Translations under genes and position numbers: made by a program
Part shown: one piece after another, positions 23,990-30,962 of the stretch
Numbering within the stretch: position 1 is the stretch's first letter
Layout: every line of letters begins with the position of its first letter
The notes under the pieces: generated by a model
Told to the model about the DNA's origin: nothing
The model's input: only the letters and a program-made list of their open reading frames with translations
Database searches by the model: none
DNA from: Pararhodobacter sp.
Lineage (GTDB): Bacteria > Pseudomonadota > Alphaproteobacteria > Rhodobacterales > Rhodobacteraceae
DNA length: 33,360 nucleotides
NCBI GenBank assembly: GCA_020832805.1
Contig: JAFIED010000269.1
Span: 1 to 33,360 of the forward strand
Direction: 5' to 3'

Positions 23990-24956
23990 GGCGCCCTCCG
24001 GTGGTCAGCGCGACCGGCTCGCGCCCGTGAAACAGCGCGGCAAGCGTTACAGCGATGGAGATTGTCACCATCCCCTCGATCAGCAGGATCAGGGTCTTGG
24101 CGTGTTCCAGCGGGTATTCGAAGGCCACGCGCCCCCCGCCCGCAACCAGCAGGGCAACCAGTGCAAAGACTCCCGTGCCCAGCACAAAGGCCCAGCGTGC
24201 GATACCCCGATGGCCGGGCTGGGGCACATAGGCGCGGGTCAACAGCAACAGCAGTCCCATGGCCGCCAGCACCGCGCCACCCTGAAAGGCGCCGCCCGGC
24301 GCCTCGGCCCCGCCCCACAGCAGATAGGTGCCGACCACAACGATGGCGGGCAGGGCGAGGCGCGCGAAACCCTGCCAGACCACGCCCATCACTGGCGCAG
24401 GCGCCTCTGACAGGCCGCGCTCGATCTGCCAGACCGCAACCACGGCGGCCAGCAGCACAACAACCTCCATCAGGGTGTCATACGCGCGGAAGTTCAGCAG
24501 AACGCCCGTGACGGGATGCGCCACGCCACTTGTGGGCATGGCCTCGGCCACCAGCATGTCAAAGCCTGGCCCGGCTGCGGGCGCCCCAAGAAAGCCCGCG
24601 GCCAGCCCCAGCGTGATCAGCCCGCAGAATGCGGCATTGGCCAGGGTCACGCCCAGGGGAACGGGAGGCAGAGGCGCCACGCCCGTCATCGGCTGCCGGT
24701 TCCGGCTGCCAGAGACAAAACGCAGGTGGTGCAGCGTCTTGAGCAGCAGCGCGCCTGTCACGCCGGTGCCGATAGCCGCTTCGGCCAAGGCGACATCGGG
24801 TGCCGAAAGCCGCACCCAGGCCAGGGCCGACAACAGACCGAAGATGATGAAAAGAACAATCATCGTGAACTGGTCACGCACACTCAGCGATGCCGTTGCC
24901 AGCGCCACGATCGACAAGGCCAGCAAGATGTCGAAGATCATCAGCGGATCAGCCAT
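23979..24956 (-). CDS. MbhD (DUF4040)-MbhE-MnhB fusion antiporter subunit
   Basis: 325 aa from ATG 24954-24956 (MADPLMIFD); the track start is 25 codons early and would run into mnhG. Three modules are visible. Residues about 1-85 are MbhD/DUF4040 (FIIFGLLSALAWVRLSAPDVALAEAAIGTGV). Residues about 120-195 are MbhE (HPVTGVLLNFRAYDTLMEVVVLLAAV). Residues about 205-315 are MnhB (RLALPAIVVVGTYLLWGGAEAPGGAFQGG). In standard Mrp operons the first two are the C-terminal part of MrpA. Here they are detached from the A core and joined to B. The protein overlaps mnhG by 8 nt. Membrane protein, no signal peptide; structural coupling role in the complex. Confidence 0.87.
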   Translation of the reverse strand: MADPLMIFDILLALSIVALATASLSVRDQFTMIVLFIIFGLLSALAWVRLSAPDVALAEAAIGTGVTGALLLKTLHHLRFVSGSRNRQPMTGVAPLPPVPLGVTLANAAFCGLITLGLAAGFLGAPAAGPGFDMLVAEAMPTSGVAHPVTGVLLNFRAYDTLMEVVVLLAAVVAVWQIERGLSEAPAPVMGVVWQGFARLALPAIVVVGTYLLWGGAEAPGGAFQGGAVLAAMGLLLLLTRAYVPQPGHRGIARWAFVLGTGVFALVALLVAGGGRVAFEYPLEHAKTLILLIEGMVTISIAVTLAALFHGREPVALTTGGRHDT

Positions 24957-25242
24957 GCTGCACCTCCGTCCCGGTCTGGCGGGCGTGGCGGGCAACCAGA
25001 TGGCTGCAGGTTGCGCTGGCAACGGCAACAAAGAACCAGATCAGCGCAATGCGGAACACCGCGCCCGCCGACCCCGCCAGCAGCGCCGTACCCAGCGCGA
25101 TCAGCGCCAGGCCCAACCCGTCGGCCTTGGTCAGCGCATGCAGGCGGCAATAGATGTCAGGAAAGCGCAACAGACCGACCGTGCCCGCGATGAAGAACAC
25201 AGTGCCCGCGGTCATCAGGACCGCTGCAATCACCTCCGCCAT
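24949..25242 (-). CDS. mnhG: Na+/H+ antiporter subunit G (MnhG/MrpG)
   Basis: 97 aa with three membrane helices. The family signature is clear: AGTVGLLRFPDIYCRLHALTKADGLG (compare G-x-R-x-PD-x-Y-R-HA-x-K in MrpG). It overlaps mnhF by 1 nt and the B-fusion by 8 nt. Small subunit of the Mrp complex, required for assembly. Confidence 0.93.
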   Translation of the reverse strand: MAEVIAAVLMTAGTVFFIAGTVGLLRFPDIYCRLHALTKADGLGLALIALGTALLAGSAGAVFRIALIWFFVAVASATCSHLVARHARQTGTEVQHG

Positions 25243-25502
25243 CAGCGCACCCCCCGGGACGACAGCACGACAAAGGCCACCAGCGTGACGGCCGCCAGCA
25301 GCGCAAAGACCATGGCGACATCAAGCAGGGCGGGCATGTCCATCAGCTGCGACAACACGAACAGGATGGCCACGGCCGCGGTGCCGAAAAGCTGCGCGGC
25401 CAGCATGCGTTCGGCCGGCGCAGGGCCACGAAAGACGCGAACAAGTCCGGCAAGGATCGACAGCAGCAGCGCAATCAGGATAAGGGACAGAAAGCTCGTC
25501 AT
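25242..25502 (-). CDS. mnhF: Na+/H+ antiporter subunit F (MnhF/MrpF)
   Basis: 86 aa with three membrane helices. RVFRGPAPAERMLAAQLFGTAAVAILFVLS matches MrpF (R-GP-x2-DR-x-LA...), and ALLAAVTLVAFVVLSSRG closes the family pattern. MrpF and MrpG assemble beside MrpE in the membrane arm. It overlaps mnhE by 4 nt and mnhG by 1 nt, showing tight translational coupling. Confidence 0.92.
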   Translation of the reverse strand: MTSFLSLILIALLLSILAGLVRVFRGPAPAERMLAAQLFGTAAVAILFVLSQLMDMPALLDVAMVFALLAAVTLVAFVVLSSRGVR

Positions 25503-26131
25503 GACAGATGTTCCGGATTTGGGGAGAGGGCGAACAGCAACCGGATACGGTATTCGAGATCAGCAAGCCCCGGCGCCGGATCGATGCGCGCGTCAAGCAT
25601 GTGAACGATGACCGTGTCGTCGACGACTTCGGCCGACAGGGTTCCGGGCAGCAGGGTGATCGTGTTGATGAAGGTGATCTGCGGCGCCCCCGCTGGCAGG
25701 GCAAGTGGATAGGCGCAGAATGCGGGGCGCAGACCCATATCGGGCGACAGGGCGCGCAGCGTGACATCCACCGCACCCCGCACCGACTGCACCGTGAACC
25801 AGACGCCAAAGATCAGCATCCCGCGCAACGACAGGCGCCAGCCGGGCGACGCGGGCAACATCCAGGGCAGGGCGGCCGCCAGAAAGACAGCCGGCGCACC
25901 AAAGATGACCGCCTCCAGCTGCCAGCCGGTCAACGCTCCCCACATGACAGACAGGATCAGAACCGATATCCCGCCCCGCCGCAGGCTGTGCAGGCGGCGG
26001 GGCAGGGCAGGCGGACGAACGGCCGGGGGCGTTTGCGCCGCATCGGCCGCGGGCCCATCCGGCCGGTCAGAAGGAATGACCGATGGCACCCGCGCAGACG
26101 CGTTCAGGCGCAAGGGAGAGGTTGCGCGCAT
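25499..26131 (-). CDS. mnhE: Na+/H+ antiporter subunit E (MnhE/MrpE)
   Basis: 210 aa, first gene of the minus-strand antiporter operon. The core (about residues 50-205) has two or three hydrophobic segments followed by the MrpE signature FINTITLLPGTLSAEVVDDTVIVHMLD. About 50 N-terminal residues, rich in Pro, Arg and Ala, are unusual for MrpE. No other ATG exists between residue 1 and MWGAL, so either the extension is real or a GTG/TTG start further in is used. Shared promoter region with the plus-strand gene at 26435. Confidence 0.88.
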   Translation of the reverse strand: MRATSPLRLNASARVPSVIPSDRPDGPAADAAQTPPAVRPPALPRRLHSLRRGGISVLILSVMWGALTGWQLEAVIFGAPAVFLAAALPWMLPASPGWRLSLRGMLIFGVWFTVQSVRGAVDVTLRALSPDMGLRPAFCAYPLALPAGAPQITFINTITLLPGTLSAEVVDDTVIVHMLDARIDPAPGLADLEYRIRLLFALSPNPEHLS

Positions 26132-26434
26132 CGTGTTTTTCCGGGCAGCCTGTTGTTGATCATGCCTGTGACATGGGCGGCGGAGGGGCTGCCTGTCCGG
26201 TCCGTCGGGAAATCCATGCCAAGGGTGCGCAAGGTCTTTTTGCGCTGTTGGTTGAAGAACGCCTCAACCCGGGTTTTCATCCGCCGGGCCGAAAAAAACC
26301 AAAGCGTTTTGTCGGGCTTTTCTGCGCGGGCGGATTCATGCGGCGGAAATCGGAAAAACCGCTCACCTTGGGGTGAGCCCGGGATGAAACCCCGTGCGCG
26401 GGCGTTTGTGCGGTATCAACAGCAGGAGGATACC
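26132..26434. other. 303-nt divergent intergenic region with several inverted repeats
   Basis: It contains no credible gene; the 97-aa ORF crossing it has no family features. Three structures stand out on the plus strand: GGTTGA/TCAACC (26250-26269); an imperfect long-range pair GGGTTTTCATCCGCCGGG (26271-26288) with CCCGGGATGAAACCC (26378-26392); and, inside that, CTCACC-TTGG-GGTGAG (26362-26377). Together they could fold the leader of the gene at 26435 into one branched structure. Promoters for mnhE and that gene must also lie here. No known riboswitch was recognised. Confidence 0.5.
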
Positions 26435-26761
26435 ATGTCCATGACCTCGACCAATCAGCCACAGCTTGCCCGCCCCAGCTTGCGCAAGGATGGGCTGATC
26501 AGCCTTTGGGGGCGTCTGCGGTATCGCAAGCCCGGCGCCTATGACGCCTGGCTGCATGAACGTGACCTGATCATCATAACGGCAACCCTGAAGCGCCTGA
26601 CCGAGCGGCAGTTGAATCGCCTGGGCATGTCGCACAAGACCCTGGCGCTTGATGTCGACGATCTGGCGTTGCGCGCCCGCCGCGATGCCGAGATCGCCAG
26701 GGAAGTTCTGGCGCTCGTCGAAGACGACGCCGATGAACGACATGCCATCGCAGCCGAGTAG
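26435..26761 (+). CDS. Small basic protein, weakly DUF1127-like
   Basis: 108 aa from ATG 26435, directly behind a near-perfect AGGAGGA. The track's long ORF upstream is antisense to mnhE. I do not recognise a firm family. The central part LISLWGRLRYRKPGAYDAWLHERD followed by LKRLTERQLNRLGMSHK resembles the LxxLsdrqLxdlGl pattern of DUF1127 proteins, small RNA-binding or stress proteins of alphaproteobacteria. Here the protein is longer, with an acidic C-terminal helix (EVLALVEDDADERHAIAAE). No signal peptide or membrane segment is present. The strong ribosome-binding site, structured leader and clean terminator indicate a well-expressed monocistronic gene. Function unknown. Confidence 0.8.
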   Translation: MSMTSTNQPQLARPSLRKDGLISLWGRLRYRKPGAYDAWLHERDLIIITATLKRLTERQLNRLGMSHKTLALDVDDLALRARRDAEIAREVLALVEDDADERHAIAAE

Positions 26762-26785
26762 GCGGCGCCAGAACCAGCATGACAG

Positions 26786-26810
26786 GGCCGGGCCAGATGC
26801 CCGGCCTTTT
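26786..26810 (+). terminator. Rho-independent terminator
   Basis: 8-bp GC stem GGCCGGGC/GCCCGGCC with a 5-nt loop followed by TTTT, 25 nt after the small-protein stop. Confidence 0.85.
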
Positions 26811-26890
26811 CATTTGTCGATACGCAGGCGCCCCGTCTTGCATGCGGGGCACCTGCCCGTCGCCGGATCAGTGATCGACAACACAAGAAA

Positions 26891-26920
26891 GGCGCCCGGA
26901 TGATTGCTCATCCGGGCGCC
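26891..26920 (-). terminator. Rho-independent terminator of the DUF2333 gene
   Basis: Perfect 13-bp stem GGCGCCCGGATGA/TCATCCGGGCGCC with a 4-nt loop. On the minus strand it is followed by TTTCTTGTG, and it lies 43 nt after the DUF2333 stop. Confidence 0.85.
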
Positions 26921-26963
26921 ATGCGCGTTGAAGGGCTGAATGCCGGGTTGCCTAAGGTGGCGG

Positions 26964-27962
26964 TCAGCGTGTTGCCCGGATAACGCGCGAGATCTCGTCA
27001 AGCTGCAGGATCGCCCGCTTCAGGTAGAACCCCTGCAGATGCAGATGATTGGCCAGAAAACTGTTGGCCCCCGAGCTGTTGAGCACGACAAGCGGCTGGT
27101 GCTGCGACGCTTCGCGCAGGCTTTCAAGGGCCTGGTGCCAGACCCTGGTCAGGCCTTGCCCGGCAATGACATTTTCGAAATCGCGCCCCAGTTCGCGCAG
27201 CAACAGGTAAGAGGCATAGGCCATGCCCTTGTTGAAATAGAAGATATCATCCGCGACCATATCCAGGATAAAGCGGTCGGCGCTGACGTGATCATCGACG
27301 ATGGCGGCGCGGGACCCCAGTTCGCTGGCCATGCGATCGACCGTCAGGGCCAGAGCATCGGCACGCGTTTCAAAGATCGCACCGCCCATTGCAACGCGCG
27401 TGTTGTAGGCCCGCAAGGCCCGCGCGGCAGCCTCGAACTGTGTTTCTGCGGGCTGGACGGGCAGCAAGGACTGGTCCAGATCGAAAATCCAAACATCAGT
27501 GGGGAATTGCAGCAGCCCGCTGGCCCTTTCCAGATCGGAATCGATGGCGGACGACCCGCGCAGTCGTCCGATCTGGTTTTCCAGTTCCAGCGTGAATCGG
27601 CTGATCGCGCGCATCATGCCGCGCTGGAAATTCGGCATGTTGTCGTGAAACGCCGTCGGAAAGAAGAACGGGTCGTTGGCGGTCCAGCGGTGCGTGACCA
27701 CTTCGCGCGTGATCAGCGCCTCGGCCATGTTGACGGCGTGACTGCCCCCCTCGATCGGGGAGGGGGGCGCGAATTCGAGGTTTGCATCAATACGGTGCAT
27801 CAGGTTGCCGATGACCCCGAAATAGAGCACGAAAGCCGCGGCAAGCATCCAGATGCTGCGCTTTACAATGACGCGTGGTCTTGTCCCGAAGACGAGCCCC
27901 GGAAGCGAGAATTCGGGCCGTTTGGCCGGAACTTGTGGCCGGATGATCAGATCATTGCCCAT
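26964..27962 (-). CDS. DUF2333 family membrane-anchored protein
   Basis: 332 aa from ATG 27960-27962, with an ideal AGGAGGG ribosome-binding site. One membrane helix (SIWMLAAAFVLYFGVIGNLM, about 36-55) follows a short basic cytoplasmic tail, so most of the protein should be periplasmic. The segments PSPIEGGSHAVNMAEALITREVVTHRWTANDPFFFPTAFHDNMPNFQ and NSFLANHLHLQGFYLKRAILQLDEI are characteristic of DUF2333, a proteobacterial family with no known function. It is divergent from an ECF sigma gene with a 178-nt shared region, so control by that sigma is plausible but not shown. Confidence 0.88.
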   Translation of the reverse strand: MGNDLIIRPQVPAKRPEFSLPGLVFGTRPRVIVKRSIWMLAAAFVLYFGVIGNLMHRIDANLEFAPPSPIEGGSHAVNMAEALITREVVTHRWTANDPFFFPTAFHDNMPNFQRGMMRAISRFTLELENQIGRLRGSSAIDSDLERASGLLQFPTDVWIFDLDQSLLPVQPAETQFEAAARALRAYNTRVAMGGAIFETRADALALTVDRMASELGSRAAIVDDHVSADRFILDMVADDIFYFNKGMAYASYLLLRELGRDFENVIAGQGLTRVWHQALESLREASQHQPLVVLNSSGANSFLANHLHLQGFYLKRAILQLDEISRVIRATR

Positions 27963-28022
27963 GAAACCCTCCTGTAACGCGGCAGTCGGGGCGATGGCGC
28001 CCGCTTGTTCACCCCCACAAAC

Positions 28023-28055
28023 GCGCGATGCAACGGTTTAATCCGCACATCGCGC
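28023..28055. promoter_or_regulatory. Inverted repeat in the DUF2333/ECF divergent region
   Basis: GCGCGATG (28023-28030) and CATCGCGC (28048-28055) form a perfect 8-bp inverted repeat with a 17-nt spacer, in the middle of the 178-nt gap. It may be an operator or hairpin in the DUF2333 leader. I did not find a convincing ECF -35/-10 pair; TGAAACCG occurs twice (28089 and 28116), but spacing to a -10 element does not fit. Confidence 0.35.
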
Positions 28056-28140
28056 AGGGTTTCCGCGCGCACCGCAAATTTTTTTGGATGAAACCGGCCT
28101 GTCGTGCGTATGTCCTGAAACCGTGATCGGAGGCGTGGCT

Positions 28141-28653
28141 GTGAGTCTGAAAACCGAAGTGACATCGCACACCAAAAGCCTGCGCCGCTATGCGCTGGTT
28201 CTGACCCGTGATCCCGCCGCCGCGGATGATCTGGTGCAAGAGACCTTGCTGAAGGCGATCGACAAGGCCGACACCTGGCAACCGGGCACAAATCTGCGCC
28301 CGTGGTTGTTCCGCATCATGCACAACACCCATGTCAGCGACCTGCGCCGCGCGAAAACCCGCACGGATGCCGCGCCGGATCTGCCCGAACCGGTTGTGCA
28401 GGATCACCAGCATACCCAGCTTGAGCTGAAGCAGGTGCTGCAGGCGCTGGACCAGCTGCCAGAGGCACAGCGCAAGCCCATCATCCTGATCGCCCTGCGC
28501 GAGATGTCTTACGCAGAGGCCGCCCGCACGCTTGATGTGCCGCTGGGTACATTCATGTCGCGGCTGGGGCGCGGGCGTGAAGCCCTGCGCCGGATCGTTT
28601 CCGGCATCGCCTCGGGAAAGCTGGCGGTTCTGAGCAGAAAGGAAAGCCTCTGA
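28141..28653 (+). CDS. ECF-type RNA polymerase sigma factor
   Basis: 170 aa from GTG 28141 (VSLKTEVTSH), with GGAGG seven bases upstream. The track's TTG start at 28084 adds 19 unlikely residues including the promoter region. Region 2 is clear (AAADDLVQETLLKAIDKADTW...LRPWLFRIMHNTHVSDLRR), and region 4 has the helix-turn-helix REMSYAEAARTLDVPLGTFMSRLGRGREALRR. There is no extracytoplasmic or extra domain. It directs RNA polymerase to a stress regulon and is held by the anti-sigma protein encoded next, with which it overlaps at ATGA. The motif VGTNL/PGTNLRPWLF also resembles the general stress sigma EcfG, but NepR and PhyR are absent here, so a classical sigma/anti-sigma pair is more likely. 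Confidence 0.9.
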   Translation: MSLKTEVTSHTKSLRRYALVLTRDPAAADDLVQETLLKAIDKADTWQPGTNLRPWLFRIMHNTHVSDLRRAKTRTDAAPDLPEPVVQDHQHTQLELKQVLQALDQLPEAQRKPIILIALREMSYAEAARTLDVPLGTFMSRLGRGREALRRIVSGIASGKLAVLSRKESL

Positions 28654-29456
28654 TGACCCAAGACACCCCCTCCGAACACGGCCTTGGGCTGGATGATGAC
28701 CTGATGGCCTATGTTGACGGCACCTTGTCGCCCGAAAGGATGGCGCAGGTCGAGGCCCGCCTTGCCCGTGATCCAGAGGCGCGCGCGGCAACGGCAAGCT
28801 GGCGCCACCACAACAACCTGATCCGGCAGATGGCACAGACCGCAGATGATCTGCCCACCGACATGCGCATTGCCGCGCTGGAACGCGAACTCGCCGCCAA
28901 GCTGCAGGCCCGCAAGCGCCGCGCCTTTCTGATGGGTCCTGCGCTTGGCCGGATCGCTGCAAGCGTATTGCTGTTTACCGCAGGGTGGGGCGCGCATGGG
29001 CTGTTCAGCGCGTCCACGACAATGACAGGCGCGGCGTATCCGCAGTTTGTTTCTGCCACGATGGCGGGACATTATGCGATGCGGCAGATTTCGATGCAGC
29101 AGGCCGAGTTCCAGGCCGACGAGATCGATACCGCGCTGGATTGGATATCGGCCCAGATGCAACGCAAGATCGACAGTCCGGAACTGCGTCGTCTGGGCTA
29201 TGAGGTCGAAAGCGCAAGGCTGCTGTCGACCGATGACGGCCCGCTCGCCATCTTCTATTTCCGCAACGAAGAGGGGAACAGCGTAACCGTTTCTGTCACG
29301 CCTCATGCACCCGATCAGCCGGATTACGCTTATCGCGTGGTTCGGCTGGAAACGGAAAGCATGGCCTACTGGACAGAGTCCGGACTGGATTATTCCGTGA
29401 TTGGCGATGTTGATGTCGGCCAGATCACAACGCTTGCAGCGGCCGTGCGAAATTGA
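28653..29456 (+). CDS. Transmembrane anti-sigma factor
   Basis: 267 aa. The N-terminal anti-sigma helices include DDLMAYVDGTLSPERMAQVEARLARDPEARA (about 14-45), the usual opening of membrane anti-sigma factors. A single membrane helix (ALGRIAASVLLFTAGWGAHGLF, about 95-115) is followed by a periplasmic domain of about 150 residues. The protein has no cysteine at all, so it cannot use the zinc (HxxxCxxC) redox switch; signalling through the periplasmic domain or proteolysis is more likely. The start overlaps the sigma stop by ATGA, with AAAGGAAAG upstream. It binds the sigma at 28141-28653. Confidence 0.85.
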   Translation: MTQDTPSEHGLGLDDDLMAYVDGTLSPERMAQVEARLARDPEARAATASWRHHNNLIRQMAQTADDLPTDMRIAALERELAAKLQARKRRAFLMGPALGRIAASVLLFTAGWGAHGLFSASTTMTGAAYPQFVSATMAGHYAMRQISMQQAEFQADEIDTALDWISAQMQRKIDSPELRRLGYEVESARLLSTDDGPLAIFYFRNEEGNSVTVSVTPHAPDQPDYAYRVVRLETESMAYWTESGLDYSVIGDVDVGQITTLAAAVRN

Positions 29457-29463
29457 TCGTCTG

Positions 29464-29508
29464 TGCCTTGCATGCGCCGTGCCGGTGGTGCGGGGGCATG
29501 CAAAGGCA
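29464..29508. terminator. Bidirectional terminator between convergent genes
   Basis: TGCCTTGCATGC (29464-29475) pairs with GCATGCAAAGGCA (29496-29508), a 12-bp stem with one bulged A and a 20-nt loop. It lies between the ends of the anti-sigma and PII-like genes. Confidence 0.6.
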
Positions 29509-29520
29509 GCACGGCGGGCC

Positions 29521-29835
29521 TCAGAACTTGCCTGCGCGCCAGACCTCGACCGGGGACAACCAGACGATGCCGGGCTGATTGGCCAGATACTGGGTGGTCA
29601 GGGTCCGGGCAATACTCTCGGCGGTGTCGCGGTCGCGCAGGACAGCCTCGATCTTGACGATGGCGAATTCGCGCACCAGCTGCGCGGCCTCGGCCCGGTG
29701 CAACCCGTGTGACCCGCAGCCGCCCCCGGGGAAGACCGACCAGCCGGTGACGCCCGCCTTGGTCAGCAGCTGTTCAACGGCAGGTTTCAGCAACCGTTCG
29801 ACAATCACGGTCAGTTTTACGGCAGATGTGGTCAT
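29521..29835 (-). CDS. PII-like protein, SbtB type
   Basis: 104 aa from ATG 29833-29835 (MTTSAVKLTVIVERLL), with GAGGGA upstream; the track start is 16 codons early and overlaps the sbtA gene. The ferredoxin-like PII fold is indicated by the KLTVIVERLLKPAVEQLLTKAGVTGWSVFPGGGCGSHG start and the VKIEAVLRDRDTAESIARTLTTQYL section. The T-loop is short, and the uridylylation Tyr of GlnB is absent. It is 11 nt downstream of the SbtA-type transporter, the usual sbtA-sbtB arrangement, so it probably gates that transporter in response to adenyl nucleotides, as shown for cyanobacterial SbtB. The Cys-rich C-terminal R-loop of some cyanobacterial SbtB is missing (ends EVWRAGKF). Confidence 0.85.
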   Translation of the reverse strand: MTTSAVKLTVIVERLLKPAVEQLLTKAGVTGWSVFPGGGCGSHGLHRAEAAQLVREFAIVKIEAVLRDRDTAESIARTLTTQYLANQPGIVWLSPVEVWRAGKF

Positions 29836-29846
29836 GGTCAGGTCCC

Positions 29847-30839
29847 TCACAGGCTGAAGATGACGTCGGCCAGCGCGATCCACAGCGGGATCGACAACAG
29901 CGCGACGGGGGTGCCGATGCTGGTGGACGCGCCGATATAGGCCGCCGGATTGGCCGAGGGGATGGCCGCGCGCAGCGTCGGCGGGCCAGAGATGTCGGAA
30001 CTGGACGCGGCCATCACCGCCAGCAACACCACCCCGCCAGGTGAAAAGCCGGTCGCCAGATGCGCCAGATACCCCAGGCCGAAGCCCAGCGCCCCATGCA
30101 CCAGCGGCGCGGTCAGGCCATAGATGGCATAGACATGCGCCACGCGGCGCAATTCGGCCAGCCGGGCCCAGGCCTCCATCCCCATGATCAGCATCAGGAT
30201 CGACAGGAAGCCCCGGAACAGCGGGTCGTAGAAGCTGGCGAACACCGGGTCTGGCCGCGCGATCACGCCCAATACCAGCCCCAACCCCAGCGCCGACAGG
30301 GCCGAGCCGCGCAGGCTGTCAACGATGATCGCGCTGATCCGGGGCCGTACTTTGCCGCTTTTGCGGGCCAACTGGGCCAGCACGATGGCGGTGATCAGCG
30401 CGGGGATGTCCATGAACGGGTAAAGCGCGGGCACCCAGGCCTCGAAGCGCAGCCCGTCCTCTTCCATCAGCACCATCGCGGCGGCCAGCGTCGAGGCCGA
30501 GACGGCGCCAAACAGACCTGCCGTGGCGATCCCGTCCTCGGGGCGCGGGCCGGCGCGCGGCGCCAGCGTCAGCCGGCCGATCAGCACGATGACCACGCCC
30601 AGCACGCTGGCCGCCAGCGCCGGCAGCATGAGTTCGGACAGATCGGCCTCGCGGATGGCGATTCCGGCGCCAAGCCCGATCCGCAGCATCAGCACCACCA
30701 CGATGAATCGGTAGATGGCATCGGGGATGTCCAGCCGGCTGCCCAGCGCGGCAATGGCCATGCCCCCCAGCAGGAAGGCCAGCGTGGGCGATTGCAGCTG
30801 CCGCCCGAAGGCGGCCAGGAAGTCAAGGAACAGGTCCAT
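29847..30839 (-). CDS. sbtA: Sodium-dependent bicarbonate transporter family protein (SbtA)
   Basis: 330 aa from ATG 30837-30839 (MDLFLDFLAAFG), with CGGAGA upstream; the longer ORF reads antisense through the LysR gene. About ten membrane helices form an inverted repeat. Family features include FLLGGMAIAALGSRLDIPDAIYRF, GLFGAVSASTLAAAM with its Ser-rich ion-site loop, and the second-repeat LLAVMAASSSDISGPPTLRAAIPSANPAAYIGASTSIGTPVA. The last resembles the S-S-D-Y...PEANPS region that binds bicarbonate in cyanobacterial SbtA. It imports bicarbonate or a related small anion with sodium. No carboxysome or RuBisCO gene is in the window, so supply for anaplerotic carboxylation or pH control is equally possible. 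In an operon with the SbtB-like gene. Confidence 0.9.
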   Translation of the reverse strand: MDLFLDFLAAFGRQLQSPTLAFLLGGMAIAALGSRLDIPDAIYRFIVVVLMLRIGLGAGIAIREADLSELMLPALAASVLGVVIVLIGRLTLAPRAGPRPEDGIATAGLFGAVSASTLAAAMVLMEEDGLRFEAWVPALYPFMDIPALITAIVLAQLARKSGKVRPRISAIIVDSLRGSALSALGLGLVLGVIARPDPVFASFYDPLFRGFLSILMLIMGMEAWARLAELRRVAHVYAIYGLTAPLVHGALGFGLGYLAHLATGFSPGGVVLLAVMAASSSDISGPPTLRAAIPSANPAAYIGASTSIGTPVALLSIPLWIALADVIFSL

Positions 30840-30894
30840 GCGGATCTCCGGATGTCGGGGGCGATGGCGCGTACAGACACCGGAAATAGATGAA

Positions 30895-30913
30895 ATAAAA
30901 TTACATATTTTAT
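30895..30913. promoter_or_regulatory. LysR-type operator candidate in the sbtA/LysR divergent region
   Basis: ATAAAAT-TACAT-ATTTTAT is a perfect 7-bp inverted repeat with a 5-nt spacer (19 bp overall) in an AT-rich island of otherwise GC-rich DNA. It fits the T-N11-A rule for LysR regulators and sits about 50 nt before the LysR start and 56 nt before the sbtA start, as expected for a divergently acting regulator. Confidence 0.65.
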
Positions 30914-30962
30914 GCTGGATCATGCTATCAGATAGAACAGTTGCGCAGCATGCGAAGGGTTC

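Noticed and set aside
19025-24511. Long plus-strand ORFs (783, 254, 463, 389, 427 aa) over the antiporter operon
   Set aside because: Composition is Gln/Arg/His/Pro-rich with no motifs, the normal shadow of GC-rich membrane-protein genes on the opposite strand.
26083-26376. 97-aa plus ORF in the intergenic region
   Set aside because: No ribosome-binding site or family features, overlaps the mnhE start and several hairpins.
28084-28140. TTG start of the ECF sigma gene and an ECF-type autoregulatory promoter
   Set aside because: The GTG at 28141 has a better ribosome-binding site; the TGAAACCG repeats have no -10 partner at acceptable spacing.
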